Assembly: GCA_913057245.1 (NCBI GenBank) | Contig: CAJXNH010000025.1 | Location: 1 to 46,072 of the forward strand | Direction: 5' to 3' | Source of the DNA: an uncultured Phaeodactylibacter sp. | GTDB lineage: Bacteria > Bacteroidota > Bacteroidia > Chitinophagales > Saprospiraceae | DNA length: 46,072 nucleotides | In this document: positions 15,580 through 23,359 of the stretch, in pieces | Layout: each line of letters begins with the position of its first letter | Numbering within the stretch: position 1 is the stretch's first letter | Notes under the pieces: model-generated | Database searches by the model: none | What the model was told of the DNA's origin: nothing | Seen by the model: the letters and a program-made list of their open reading frames with translations, nothing else | Program-made: the position numbers and the translations under genes

Positions 15580-17136
15580 TCACTCCACCACCTCCCGGCT
15601 CCACTTCTCCCAATCCTCAAGGTAGTAATCCAGCAACGCAGGCTGGTCCAGGCGGTTAGGCTCCAAACCCGTCGGGTGGGCGGAATCGTCGGGGAAATGA
15701 AGCATGGCCTCCACGACCTCCCCGTCCAGATATCGCACAGGCAGGTTAGTGCGGAAGGGCGTAATAGCAATAGGCTGTGGACCTGCCAGCACAAAGCCCC
15801 AGTCACCAAAGGAAGGTACGTAAGTATGATAGGGCAGTACGTGCCGGAAGCCGGTCGCCTGCAAGGTCTCCACAATGCACCAGAAGGCATCGCGGGTGTG
15901 AAAGGGGCTCGTCGCCTGCGTGGCTAACACCCCATTTGCCGTAAGGCGGTTGCGGGCCATGCCGAAAAACCAGGTGCTGTAAAGGCGGGCCACGGCTTCA
16001 TTGGAGGGGTCAGGCAAATCTACCAGGATGAGATCGTAGTAGTTTTCGGTTTCTGCGAGGAACTGACTGGCATCCTGAGCTATGGTCTGCACCTTTGGAT
16101 GGTCCAGCACGCCTTCGTTAAGACCTCTGATGTAGGGTTGCTCCCGACCGAGGCGGAAGACGGCCGGGTCCAGATCGACAATGGTCACCTGTTTTACGCC
16201 GGGATGCTTGAGCACCTCCCGCGCCAGCAGCCCTTCTCCCCCACCTAAAATAAGGACTTGCTCCTGATAAGGGGCGGCTTCCAGAGGGATGATGCCCAGG
16301 GCCTCGTGATAGCGGTACTCATCGACGGAAGAAAATTGGATGACCCGGTTGATGTACAGGCGGACGTCCGACCGGTTTTTGGTCACCGTCAACTGTTGGT
16401 AGGGCGTGCGCTCGCTGTATACGATACGGTGCGGGTAGGAACGGCTGTCCCAGTCTTCCAGCAGGGGTTTTGCCTGGTAAAGCAGGATACCGAAAACCAG
16501 ACTTATGCCTAAGGTGACACCAAACATCCCTCGGACCAGCGACCGGGGTAACCGGCCCGCAAAATAGAGCAGGATGAAAACGCCCAAGCTGACATTGACC
16601 AGCCCAAAAAACACCGAGCTCCGGAACAGCCCAAAAAACGGAAGGAGCAAAAACGGAAACAGCAGCGTCGCCAGCAAGGCCCCAAAGTAATCCAGCGACA
16701 TCACATTGGCCAGGTTCTCCCGCAGTGGGTAGTACTTTTTCATAATGCGCGCCAGCAGGGGGATTTCAAAGCCGGTGAGTACGCCAACAACCACAGTGAG
16801 CCCTATTACTAACCCCTGATAAGCATTCGGCGAGAGCCGGGTGAAGAAAAAATACAGCAGCGGCACACTCACCCCACCCACCAGCCCCAGCAGGCCCTCC
16901 ACCCCGATAAACCAGGCGGCCAGGCGCTCTTCCGGAAACCATTGGCTCAGGTAAGAACCCAATCCCATGGCAGCCATATAAAACCCGATGGTAAGCGAAA
17001 ACTGCGTAATACTATCACCCAGAAAGTAGGAGGAAGTAGTGCTGATCAACAGTTCGTAAATGATAGAGCACAGCCCGGCAATGAAAATGGCAATCCCCAG
17101 GACGGTTTTCTCAGCGCGATTTTTTTGGAAGGGCAT
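15580..17136 (-). CDS. Membrane-anchored spermidine synthase-like protein
   Basis: A 518-residue fusion of about seven membrane helices (residues 10-225) and a cytosolic aminopropyltransferase domain (about 235-510) with the SAM-site motif LILGGGEGLLAREVL, the acidic strand VDLDPAV and the catalytic-loop segment DLILVDLPDPSNEAVARLYS. The family transfers an aminopropyl group from decarboxylated SAM to an amine; membrane-fused members have unknown acceptors. The start at 17136 is chosen because AGAGAAAAG lies just before it and because an upstream ATG at 17181 would overlap the predicted -7 box at 17179-17186. It diverges from the lipoprotein/ligase/speD group, which would supply decarboxylated SAM. 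Confidence 0.85.
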   Translation of the reverse strand: MPFQKNRAEKTVLGIAIFIAGLCSIIYELLISTTSSYFLGDSITQFSLTIGFYMAAMGLGSYLSQWFPEERLAAWFIGVEGLLGLVGGVSVPLLYFFFTRLSPNAYQGLVIGLTVVVGVLTGFEIPLLARIMKKYYPLRENLANVMSLDYFGALLATLLFPFLLLPFFGLFRSSVFFGLVNVSLGVFILLYFAGRLPRSLVRGMFGVTLGISLVFGILLYQAKPLLEDWDSRSYPHRIVYSERTPYQQLTVTKNRSDVRLYINRVIQFSSVDEYRYHEALGIIPLEAAPYQEQVLILGGGEGLLAREVLKHPGVKQVTIVDLDPAVFRLGREQPYIRGLNEGVLDHPKVQTIAQDASQFLAETENYYDLILVDLPDPSNEAVARLYSTWFFGMARNRLTANGVLATQATSPFHTRDAFWCIVETLQATGFRHVLPYHTYVPSFGDWGFVLAGPQPIAITPFRTNLPVRYLDGEVVEAMLHFPDDSAHPTGLEPNRLDQPALLDYYLEDWEKWSREVVE

Positions 17137-17178
17137 GGACTTTTCTCTACTTTTAACGATACAATCATTTACAGCGTG

Positions 17179-17186
17179 CAAAGATA
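17179..17186 (-). promoter_or_regulatory. Predicted -7 box TATCTTTG
   Basis: Exact match to TAnnTTTG on the minus strand, about 43 bases upstream of the chosen start of the spermidine-synthase-like gene. No good TTTG partner is seen 20 bases further up, so it is a partial match. Confidence 0.45.
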
Positions 17187-17238
17187 CAGGCTCTGTACCG
17201 AAATTGATGCCCTATTTCATAACCCTATACCTGAAAAT

Positions 17239-17787
17239 ATGAGAAAGCACACCACTGTCTTTTCCGGTGCCCTGGCGCTGGTCCTCTTCCTGTCAGCCTG
17301 CGGCGGCGCTCAGCGCGTTGATCAGGATGCCGGTATTGTGACCACCGTGCGGGAGGTCAGCGAAGGCGAATTTAAGATCGAAGACGAACAAATGGTGGAA
17401 AGCAAAAGCGCCAGCGCCATCATCGCCAAATATGCCGACAATACCACCGACACCATTCCGCTGAGCGAGATGCAGCAAATGATGAACGACAGTACCCTGG
17501 CGCAGGCGGCACAGGATACCACACATCACCGCCACCATCATTACCGGCGGCATAGTTCCATGTTCAGCATCGTCTCCTACGGCATGATGGGCTATATGCT
17601 GGGGCGGAGTCGGAGCAGTTTCCGCCCGCGCCCCAGTGCGTATGTCAACCAGTCCACTTATCAGCGGGTGAGCAGCACCACTGGCACCCGTTTCCGCAAT
17701 GCGACTTCCCGCACCACTTCTTCCCGGCCTTCCAAAGGAAAGTCTGGCTACGGAGGTTCCCGCTCAACCCGTTCGTCCGGTGGATAG
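17239..17787 (+). CDS. YgiB/DUF1190-like lipoprotein
   Basis: A 182-residue lipoprotein starting at the ATG at 17239 (the frame is open further upstream, but only this start gives a signal peptide). Lipobox LSAC puts the lipidated cysteine at residue 21. The middle is acidic, with a histidine-rich stretch (HHRHHHYRR), then SYGMMGYMLGRSRSSFRPRP and a Ser/Thr/Arg/Gly-rich tail. The MGYMLGR core and the low-complexity tail resemble E. coli YgiB (DUF1190/UPF0441), whose gene sits beside ygiC, the homolog of the next gene here. Similarity was judged by eye. Its TAG overlaps the GTG start of the ligase gene, so the two are probably co-translated. Confidence 0.6.
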   Translation: MRKHTTVFSGALALVLFLSACGGAQRVDQDAGIVTTVREVSEGEFKIEDEQMVESKSASAIIAKYADNTTDTIPLSEMQQMMNDSTLAQAAQDTTHHRHHHYRRHSSMFSIVSYGMMGYMLGRSRSSFRPRPSAYVNQSTYQRVSSTTGTRFRNATSRTTSSRPSKGKSGYGGSRSTRSSGG

Positions 17788-18976
17788 GCGCCTGACTGAA
17801 ACAGGCCGGCTCAGCCCGAAGCAGCTCCGCAAACGAGGCCTGGAGTGGTTTATCGAAGGGGACAACCACGACTACTTCGCCCCGGAGCTGCTCCGGTTAG
17901 CCGATAACGAGGTCGCTGCCTTCAGCCAGCCGGCCGGTGAGCTGTACGAACGCCTGTTGCTCGCTGTCCGGAAAGTTGGCGAGCGCGAGCTATGGGAAGC
18001 TGCCGGTATCCCTGCGAATGCCGTGGAAGCCGTCGACTACTCTCTGAGGCGCGAGTGGGGCAATCACCTGGTCGGCCGCTTCGACTTCGCAGGCGGGCTG
18101 GACGACGTGCCCCTGAAAATGCTGGAATTCAACGGGGACACCCTTTCACTTATGCCCGAAACCCTCAGCGTACAGCCGATGATGCTGGAGTTGCTCCCGA
18201 GGCGCGACCGCAAAAATGCTCGGCAATGGAACCACCTGCGTACCGGATTAGTGAAGGGGCTTCAAAAAATCCTGCAACGCTATCCTAACCGGCCCGCCAA
18301 CCTGCTGCTTATCGGGCTGGGGCATGAAGAAGACTGGCTCAACCTGGATGTCATCGAAATGGCAGCGAAACAGGCGGGATTCGAAGAGGTCCACCGCGCA
18401 CCAATGGAGGAAGTCATTTTCTCAGAAGAAGAGGGCATCTTCCTGGAAGTGGAGCCCGACGAATACCTCCACTACGATTTTGTATTCAAAATGGCCCCCT
18501 GGGAGTTTATTGCCTACGAGGAGCCGGAGCTGATGGGCCTGCTCACGCAAATCATTAAGCGCGACCTGTGTGTCATTCTCAATCCGGCTTACAGTATGCT
18601 GCTGCAGTCCAAAGCCCTGTTGCCACTGCTGAAAGAATTAGGCGGATTGCACCCGGCTATGCTAAAGGCGAGCCGGAGCGTGGCTGATTTCCCGGACCAC
18701 CGCTATGCAGAAAAGCCCATCTACGGCCGGACCGGTGACAACGTGCGCCTGTTTGACGGCGAACCGCAGTCCATTGCCGAGAATGACGGCGATTACGGGC
18801 ATCTGCCCCGCATCTACCAGGAGCTTGCCCCCTTTAATGTAGACAGTGATGGCGACCGCTATCAGCCCAGCGTTTACATTGCGGGCGGAGAAGCTTGTGC
18901 GCTTTGCTTCCGGCGGCAGGATGGCCTCATCGTTGATGATGATGCTGAATTTGTCGGCCATTATATTTCGACCTGA
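17780..18976 (+). CDS. Glutathionylspermidine synthase-family ATP-grasp ligase, YgiC/YjfC type
   Basis: A 398-residue protein with only the C-terminal synthetase (ATP-grasp) part of E. coli GspS; the N-terminal amidase domain is absent, as in YgiC/YjfC. Matching family segments are KMLEFNGDTLSLMPET, FVFKMAPWEFIAYEE, LNPAYSMLLQSKALLPLL, EKPIYGRTGDNVRL, RIYQELAPF and PSVYIAGGEACALCFR. It should join a carboxylate to an amine such as a polyamine using ATP; the substrate is not known. The start is taken as GTG at 17780, overlapping the lipoprotein stop; an ATG at 17699 would need an 88-base overlap. speD follows after 27 bases. Confidence 0.83.
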   Translation: MDRRLTETGRLSPKQLRKRGLEWFIEGDNHDYFAPELLRLADNEVAAFSQPAGELYERLLLAVRKVGERELWEAAGIPANAVEAVDYSLRREWGNHLVGRFDFAGGLDDVPLKMLEFNGDTLSLMPETLSVQPMMLELLPRRDRKNARQWNHLRTGLVKGLQKILQRYPNRPANLLLIGLGHEEDWLNLDVIEMAAKQAGFEEVHRAPMEEVIFSEEEGIFLEVEPDEYLHYDFVFKMAPWEFIAYEEPELMGLLTQIIKRDLCVILNPAYSMLLQSKALLPLLKELGGLHPAMLKASRSVADFPDHRYAEKPIYGRTGDNVRLFDGEPQSIAENDGDYGHLPRIYQELAPFNVDSDGDRYQPSVYIAGGEACALCFRRQDGLIVDDDAEFVGHYIST

Positions 18977-19003
18977 CTTCATCCGAAAAAACCACCAAGC
19001 CTT

Positions 19004-19378
19004 ATGACCCGGCCTATCCAACTTCCCGTTACTCAAGCCCTGGGCAGACACGTACTGCTGGAGCTCTACCAATGCCCGGTGGAACTGCTCAAGGCCGGAG
19101 ATGAACTGGAAGGCTTTATGAAAGCCGCTGCAGAACTTATGGGAGCAACGGTGGTGACTTCCAATTTTCATCAATTCTCACCCTACGGCATTTCCGGGGT
19201 CGTCATTATTCAGGAGAGCCACCTGACGCTCCACACCTGGCCGGAGCACCGGTACGCTGCGGTTGACATTTTCACCTGCGGGGAGATTGACCTGGAGGCG
19301 GGTATTGAGTACCTTATTCAGGCTTTCCGGGCGGAAACGGCGGACTGGAAGCTGTATGAGCGGGGGAAAGGGTTGTAA
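19004..19378 (+). CDS. speD: S-adenosylmethionine decarboxylase proenzyme
   Basis: A 124-residue proenzyme of the short bacterial class. It self-cleaves to a pyruvoyl enzyme that makes decarboxylated SAM, the aminopropyl donor for spermidine. The cleavage site is Glu71-Ser72 in QESHLTLHTWPEH; His77 and the proton-donor Cys92 (IFTCGEI) are present. The group 17239-19378 together with the divergent spermidine-synthase-like gene supplies donor, transferase and ligase. The 3' end is one base from the stop of oxyR on the other strand, with no terminator between. Confidence 0.95.
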   Translation: MTRPIQLPVTQALGRHVLLELYQCPVELLKAGDELEGFMKAAAELMGATVVTSNFHQFSPYGISGVVIIQESHLTLHTWPEHRYAAVDIFTCGEIDLEAGIEYLIQAFRAETADWKLYERGKGL

Positions 19379-19379
19379 A

Positions 19380-20327
19380 TCAGTTCCCCTCCCACTCTAC
19401 CTTCCTTCCACGCTTGCTATTCTTCAGAATATCCGGTACGGCCTCCAAAATGGCTTTTTGCAGGAGGTCAACCAGCCGGCGCTTCATAAAACTTCGCCTC
19501 AGGACAATACTAACCTCCCGAACCGGTTGGGGATTGCGGAAGGTACGGACGTGCTTGTTGTACAGTTCTTCGGAAAGCTCCAGGGTGGCCAGTTCCGGGA
19601 GCAGGGTGTAGCCATACTGCCGCTCCACAATGCGGCGGAGGGTCTCCAGGCTGCCACTCTCAAAGCGCAAACCGCGCTGCGTATGCTGTTCCTGCTGATC
19701 ACTGCAGATGTTGACGACCTGGGAGCGGAAACAGTGGCCCTCCTGCAGCAACCACATATCCTCTATGTTGAGGTCCTCGAAATCAATCCGGTCCTTGTCC
19801 GTTAGCGGATGGGAGGTGGACATATACACCACAAAGGTCTCGTAAAACAGTGGGATTTCCGTGAAGCCATCGGAGCGGATGGGCGTGACCAGCAAGCCCA
19901 CATCAAGTTGATCGGCTCTGAGGCGGTCCATGATCTCGTGCGACAGCAACTCCTGAATATGAAGCTGAACATCGGGATAGGCCTGCATAAAGTGGGGCAG
20001 GAACATCGGCAGCAGATAAGGGCCCAGGGTCGGGATAACGCCCACCCTAAGCTCGCCTTTCACCATTTCCTGTTCCTCGCGGATTAGTTCCGGTATGCGG
20101 CTCGTTTCCCGGATGATGGTCCGGGCCTGACTGACGATGCGCTGCCCGATGTCCGTAGTCAAAATGGGCTTCTTGGAGCGGTCGAAAAGCAGTACACCGA
20201 GGTCTTCCTCCAGTTTCTTCACCTGCATGCTGAGGGTTGGCTGCGTCACCCGGCAGGATTTGGCCGCTTTTGCAAAGCTCTTTTCATTGTCTACCGCAAT
20301 GATGTACTCTAGTTGGGTCAGTGTCAT
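19380..20327 (-). CDS. oxyR: Peroxide-sensing LysR-family regulator OxyR
   Basis: A 315-residue LysR regulator: winged helix-turn-helix at 1-60 (FAKAAKSCRVTQPTLSMQVKKLE) and an effector domain at about 90-300. The two cysteines that form the peroxide-responsive disulfide in E. coli OxyR are present at the same spacing and even the same numbers, Cys199 and Cys208, within EGHCFRSQVVNIC. It is expected to activate catalase, alkyl hydroperoxide reductase and iron-protection genes. It is the second gene of an operon, three bases after the stop of the substrate-binding/methyltransferase fusion, so the fusion is probably co-expressed with it. Confidence 0.92.
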   Translation of the reverse strand: MTLTQLEYIIAVDNEKSFAKAAKSCRVTQPTLSMQVKKLEEDLGVLLFDRSKKPILTTDIGQRIVSQARTIIRETSRIPELIREEQEMVKGELRVGVIPTLGPYLLPMFLPHFMQAYPDVQLHIQELLSHEIMDRLRADQLDVGLLVTPIRSDGFTEIPLFYETFVVYMSTSHPLTDKDRIDFEDLNIEDMWLLQEGHCFRSQVVNICSDQQEQHTQRGLRFESGSLETLRRIVERQYGYTLLPELATLELSEELYNKHVRTFRNPQPVREVSIVLRRSFMKRRLVDLLQKAILEAVPDILKNSKRGRKVEWEGN

Positions 20328-20330
20328 CGT

Positions 20331-22007
20331 TTAGGATTTCTTCCGCCCGGTCATCCGGACGCCTCCGAGGTTGCCCCCGGCGAATAGATCGGCAATCGTT
20401 TGATAAAAAGACAGGCGGTTCTCAAAAAGAGCCTCCCCGTAAAATGAACGGTGGGCTTCCTGATTGCCTTTGAATTCATCAAACCGTTTACGGGTCCATT
20501 CCCGCCAAAGGGTGTCCATTTCTACGACTTCTAAGTCTGTGAAGCCAGCCTCCTCCAATGCCTGAAGGTACACCTCAGTGTTAGTGACGGATTGAGCGCT
20601 CACCGTTTCCTTTAGCTGCCGGGCTTCCCCGCTACTCAGGGGGTTACGGACCACAAAGTCCTCAATAAAAAACCGCCCGCCGGGTTTCAGGGCTTTGTGG
20701 CAATGCGCCAGTACTTTGGTCCGGTCCGGCACATGCAGGAAGACCAGGAGGGAAATGAAGTGGTCGAATGTTCCTTCCCAATCGTAATTCAGCAGATCGC
20801 CTGCCCGGAATTCAACCTTGTCTGAAAGCCCTGCCCTCCGGGTCAGCTCCGTGGACAAACGGCATAGCTCCGGTTGTAATTCCACACCCATTACCCGGCA
20901 GCCGCTGCAATCGGCCAGCACGCGGGCGGTGCCCCCTACCCCGCTGCCAACATCGTAGACGTAATCGCTATCTTTCAAATCCAATGCGTCGGCGACCTCA
21001 TAACAGGCTTCAGCTCCAAGGTAATGGTATTGGTCCAGGTGACCAAGCCCCAGCAGGTCGCTTAGCTGAAGCGGGCCATCCTCTAAGCCTTCCTCTTCCA
21101 GTTTTTTGTAGACGCTGTCCACCCGCCAGTTGTACATCACGGAGGACAGGTTTTCTTCGGCAAAGTTTACAAAGGGCGCACAAAGCTGACGGGGCGGGAC
21201 TGGCGCATCAATAATGCCCAGGGCCTGCAGGTCGCCCTGTACTTTATTCAGTTCCGAGGCCGCGATTGCCGGGACACAGCTCCAAGTGGTCTGACTATAC
21301 CAATCGGCTACGTCTTCGGGCTGCAATTTAAAGTGATCGCTAATAAATTTCAGCTTTTCCGCCTTATCGGTATGCTCCAGGCGTTGCCGGATATCATGCA
21401 TAAGCTCCAGCAGTTCCGGCTGATGCTGCTCAATGATTTCTTTTCGGGCCACCAATACGAAGCAGGGCCAGGGCGTCACGCATACGCCCGGGCGGCGCCA
21501 TTCTCCGCTGTCCACGGTAGGCTTGGTGGTATATTTCTCCCACATGAAAGCGTCGATGCGCCCCTCCCGCATGGCTTTACGGGCCCCCTCGAAATTCCCA
21601 ACTACTTCAAACTTTAACTTAGCGGTGTTCCAGCCCAACTGCCGGGCATTGACGTAGGCCATCAGGTGAGAACCGGAAGTGTACCGGCTGATACCAAAGA
21701 CTTTGCCCTCCAGGTCTTCCACCGATTGGTAAGGGCTGTCGGCTGCCACGTGTATACCCCAGGTCAGCGGGCTCGACACATAGGTACCGATGATTTGGCT
21801 GGGATTGTTTTGGTGTAAATCGGCAACGGCCCCTTCTGTCAGCATCAGCGCAATATCCAAATCTCCTGACCTAAGCCCTTCGCACATCGCACCGGTGCCA
21901 CCGGGCTGCACCACCCACTCAAAATCAGGATGATCTTCTCCCGCCATATACCAGGGGTAATTGAAATGCTCAGGGACGCCCCCTACCCTAAATCGCACTG
22001 CTGACAT
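20331..22007 (-). CDS. Cytosolic SsuA/THI5-like substrate-binding domain fused to SAM methyltransferase
   Basis: A 558-residue protein of two parts. Residues about 5-275 read as a type II periplasmic-binding fold of the SsuA/NMT1/THI5 kind (LRSGDLDIALMLTEGAVADL; GIHVAADSPYQSVEDLEGKVFGISRYTSGSH; AMREGRIDAFMWEKYTT). There is no signal peptide or lipobox, so it stays in the cytosol. Residues about 325-558 are a class I methyltransferase: DQYHYLGAEACYEVADAL, motif I VYDVGSGVGGTARVLA (350-365), acidic GVELQPE, then LLVFLHVPD and LKPGGRFFIEDFV, of the type acting on small amines, sterols or phosphoethanolamine. The binding domain may select the methyl acceptor or act as a ligand sensor. It is the first gene of an operon with oxyR. 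The substrate is unknown. Confidence 0.82.
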   Translation of the reverse strand: MSAVRFRVGGVPEHFNYPWYMAGEDHPDFEWVVQPGGTGAMCEGLRSGDLDIALMLTEGAVADLHQNNPSQIIGTYVSSPLTWGIHVAADSPYQSVEDLEGKVFGISRYTSGSHLMAYVNARQLGWNTAKLKFEVVGNFEGARKAMREGRIDAFMWEKYTTKPTVDSGEWRRPGVCVTPWPCFVLVARKEIIEQHQPELLELMHDIRQRLEHTDKAEKLKFISDHFKLQPEDVADWYSQTTWSCVPAIAASELNKVQGDLQALGIIDAPVPPRQLCAPFVNFAEENLSSVMYNWRVDSVYKKLEEEGLEDGPLQLSDLLGLGHLDQYHYLGAEACYEVADALDLKDSDYVYDVGSGVGGTARVLADCSGCRVMGVELQPELCRLSTELTRRAGLSDKVEFRAGDLLNYDWEGTFDHFISLLVFLHVPDRTKVLAHCHKALKPGGRFFIEDFVVRNPLSSGEARQLKETVSAQSVTNTEVYLQALEEAGFTDLEVVEMDTLWREWTRKRFDEFKGNQEAHRSFYGEALFENRLSFYQTIADLFAGGNLGGVRMTGRKKS

Positions 22008-22062
22008 TCAACTGTTTTTTGTAGTGATGCAATATTAACCTAATAGGAAATTGCTTTCAAAG

Positions 22063-22089
22063 TTTAAGCTTCAGGAATCAAGCTTTAAA
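22063..22089. promoter_or_regulatory. Imperfect inverted repeat in the divergent promoter of the uronate operon
   Basis: TTTAAGCTT (22063-22071) and AAGCTTTAAA (22080-22089) flank CAGGAATC and form a dyad with one extra base. It lies in the 174-base region between the fusion/oxyR operon and uxuA, just upstream of a TATCTTGC stretch (about 22102) that resembles a -7 box for uxuA. It could be an operator; no regulator gene of the GntR or LacI type is in the window. Confidence 0.3.
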
Positions 22090-22181
22090 TTTAGTGCCAT
22101 TATCTTGCTATTCAAGGTTACAGGAGCAAACTGCTATGACCCCTTAGAAAGTAGTAATCAATCGTTCCTTAAAACACATCC

Positions 22182-23354
22182 ATGAAGCAGTTGGAACAAA
22201 CCTGGCGATGGTTTGGAGATCAGGATCCGGTAAGCTTATCAGATATAAGACAAGCCGGGGCTACGGGTATTGTTAGTGCCCTGCACCACATCCCGATTGG
22301 CGACGTATGGTCTGTAGAAGCCATTCAGGCACATCAGTCAAAAATCAAAGCAGCCGGACTAACCTGGTCAGTAGTCGAAAGCGTACCGGTTCACGATGAA
22401 ATTAAGCGCAAGACGGGCGACTGGGAACTTTACACCCAAAATTACCAGCAGACCCTGCGCAACCTGGGGGCTTGTGGTATTCCGGTGGTGACTTACAACT
22501 TTATGCCGGTCCTGGACTGGACCCGTACCGATTTGCGTTACAAAGTAGCGGACGGATCCCATGCCCTGCGGTATGATGCCACTGCACTCGCTGCCTTCGA
22601 CCTCTTCCTGCTGGAGCGGCCTAAGGCGGTACAGAGCTACGACAGCAAACAACTGCAGCGCGCCAGAGGCTACTTTGGGCAGATGAAGGCTTCCGAAAAA
22701 GAAGCACTGATCAGTACCCTCATTGCCGGGCTGCCGGGCACAGACGAAGGCTATGACCTGGCTACCCTGCGCCAAAAGGTCGCGCTCTATCAGAATCTTG
22801 AACCGGAGGAATACCGGCAAAACCTGATTGATTTTTTGAGCGCCATTACCCCAACCGCAGCTGAGGCGGGCGTTTTTCTGGCCATTCATCCTGATGACCC
22901 GCCCTTTCCTATCCTTGGCTTGCCCCGTATTGTGAGCACAGCGGAGGATGCAGCGGCGATTCTGGCAGGTGTAGACCACCCCAACAATGGGCTTTGCTTC
23001 TGTACCGGTTCCTATGGTGCACGCGCAGATAATGACCTCCCGGCCATGATTGAGCAGTTTGGCGAACGCATCCACTTTTTCCACCTCCGGAATGTGCGGA
23101 GAGCGCAGGACGGTAGTTTCTACGAAGATGATCATCTTGCGGGAAGCACAAATATGTACGAGGTAATGAAGAAAATCGTCCGGCTGCAGCAAACCCGGGA
23201 GCGCTCCATTCCGATGCGCCCGGACCATGGGCATCAGATGCTGGATGACCTCGGCAAAAAGGTCAACCCCGGCTACTCAGCCATCGGGCGGCTCAGAGGG
23301 CTGGCGGAACTCCGGGGGCTGGAGTACGGATTATTGCAAACTCTAAATCATTAG
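22182..23354 (+). CDS. uxuA: Mannonate dehydratase
   Basis: A 390-residue enzyme removing water from D-mannonate to give 2-keto-3-deoxygluconate in glucuronate breakdown. The start EQTWRWFGDQDPVSLSDIRQ, the GIVSALHHIPIGDVW segment and the later FLAIHPDDPPFPILGLPRIV, GLCFCTGSYGA and PMRPDHGHQM metal-site regions are those of UxuA; length is normal. It opens a plus-strand operon running to 31010 with uxaC six bases downstream. Confidence 0.95.
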   Translation: MKQLEQTWRWFGDQDPVSLSDIRQAGATGIVSALHHIPIGDVWSVEAIQAHQSKIKAAGLTWSVVESVPVHDEIKRKTGDWELYTQNYQQTLRNLGACGIPVVTYNFMPVLDWTRTDLRYKVADGSHALRYDATALAAFDLFLLERPKAVQSYDSKQLQRARGYFGQMKASEKEALISTLIAGLPGTDEGYDLATLRQKVALYQNLEPEEYRQNLIDFLSAITPTAAEAGVFLAIHPDDPPFPILGLPRIVSTAEDAAAILAGVDHPNNGLCFCTGSYGARADNDLPAMIEQFGERIHFFHLRNVRRAQDGSFYEDDHLAGSTNMYEVMKKIVRLQQTRERSIPMRPDHGHQMLDDLGKKVNPGYSAIGRLRGLAELRGLEYGLLQTLNH

Positions 23355-23359
23355 CGCCA

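Noticed and set aside
15204..15890. 228-codon minus-strand frame
   Set aside because: It runs from module A repeats through the 3' end of the spermidine-synthase-like gene in another frame; the protein is a translation of repeat sequence (VCDTLRGRKTG and similar strings recur in every island).
22368..23234. 288-codon frame antisense to uxuA
   Set aside because: It is covered by the full-length, well-conserved uxuA gene.
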